From an uncultured Oscillospiraceae bacterium (GTDB lineage: Bacteria > Bacillota > Clostridia > Oscillospirales > Oscillospiraceae): 5,819 nt of DNA. Position 1 is the stretch's first letter; every line of letters starts with the position of its first letter. This document shows positions 5,751 through 5,819 of the stretch, piece by piece. A program made the translations under genes and the position numbers. The DNA lies in the NCBI GenBank assembly GCA_947630345.1, contig CANRHF010000121.1:1-5819 (forward strand). The letters are read 5' to 3'. Below the pieces are notes generated by a model. That model was not told the origin of the DNA, did not search any database, and worked only from the letters and a program-made list of their open reading frames with translations.

Positions 5751-5819
5751 ACTTCATAAATGAGTATAACCTGCGTAGCGATAAGCAAAAAGCCATCCTG
5801 ATGCAAATTGAAACCGATG
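5735..5819 (+). CDS. Unidentified reading frame, start only
   Basis: A frame opening at ATG 5735 (MERNIDFINEYNLRSDKQ, then KAILMQIETD) runs off the right edge after 28 codons. The protein is hydrophilic and looks coding, with mixed charges and a helix-like pattern, but I do not recognise it. GGGAAAG (5724-5730) would be a weak RBS. It overlaps the end of the recombinase fragment by 16 bases in a different frame. It may be a new gene, or the interior of a gene fused here by the second breakpoint, since its frame is open upstream to 5567. Confidence 0.35.
   Translation, partial: MERNIDFINEYNLRSDKQKAILMQIETD

Noticed and set aside
1..5819. CRISPR array, tRNA, rRNA, or att-site direct repeats
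   Set aside because: No regularly spaced repeats, cloverleaf-like sequence or paired direct repeats flanking the recombinase remnant were visible.

Overview
The window is GC-rich, densely packed bacterial DNA. It has Gram-positive-type signals: purine-rich AGGAGG-like ribosome binding sites, sigma-A-like promoters and U-run terminators. A Noc-type ParB protein, a VanZ-like membrane protein, a DUF2752/TM2 zinc-ribbon pair and a Clostridia-type large serine recombinase fit a gut Firmicute, most likely Oscillospiraceae (Flavonifractor/Lawsonibacter-like). This placement is an inference from gene content and composition only.

Layout. (1) 1-543, minus: first 181 codons of a Noc nucleoid occlusion protein, running off the left edge. 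(2) 544-710: spacer with the noc promoter region and one or two terminator hairpins. (3) 711-3006, minus: a probable two-gene operon. The VanZ-like membrane protein is first and a cytoplasmic family 2 glycoside hydrolase second; the RBS of the second overlaps the stop codon of the first. An extended -10 promoter (3038-3066) drives it. (4) 3007-3227: divergent promoter region. (5) 3228-4017, plus: DUF2752 membrane protein followed by a double zinc-ribbon TM2 protein, closed by a strong bidirectional terminator (4050-4093). (6) 4148-4786, minus: class I SAM-dependent methyltransferase. It has a strong promoter at 4906-4934 and a leader of about 113 nt carrying a perfect 8-bp hairpin. (7) From about 4880 rightward the DNA becomes AT-richer and mobile-element-like. 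A recognisable promoter leads into the first ~49 codons of a PBECR2-type nuclease-fold gene. This is joined out of frame to the interior of a large serine recombinase that lacks its catalytic N-terminus and its zinc-ribbon/coiled-coil C-terminus. The recombinase breaks off near 5745, where another reading frame begins and leaves the window.

Regions 1-6 look like ordinary chromosomal housekeeping and accessory genes. The right end is a scar of a decayed mobile element. The most unusual observation is the chimeric junction between the nuclease-fold gene and the recombinase near 5285-5293. I found no intact new defence or mobile system, no CRISPR array and no RNA gene.
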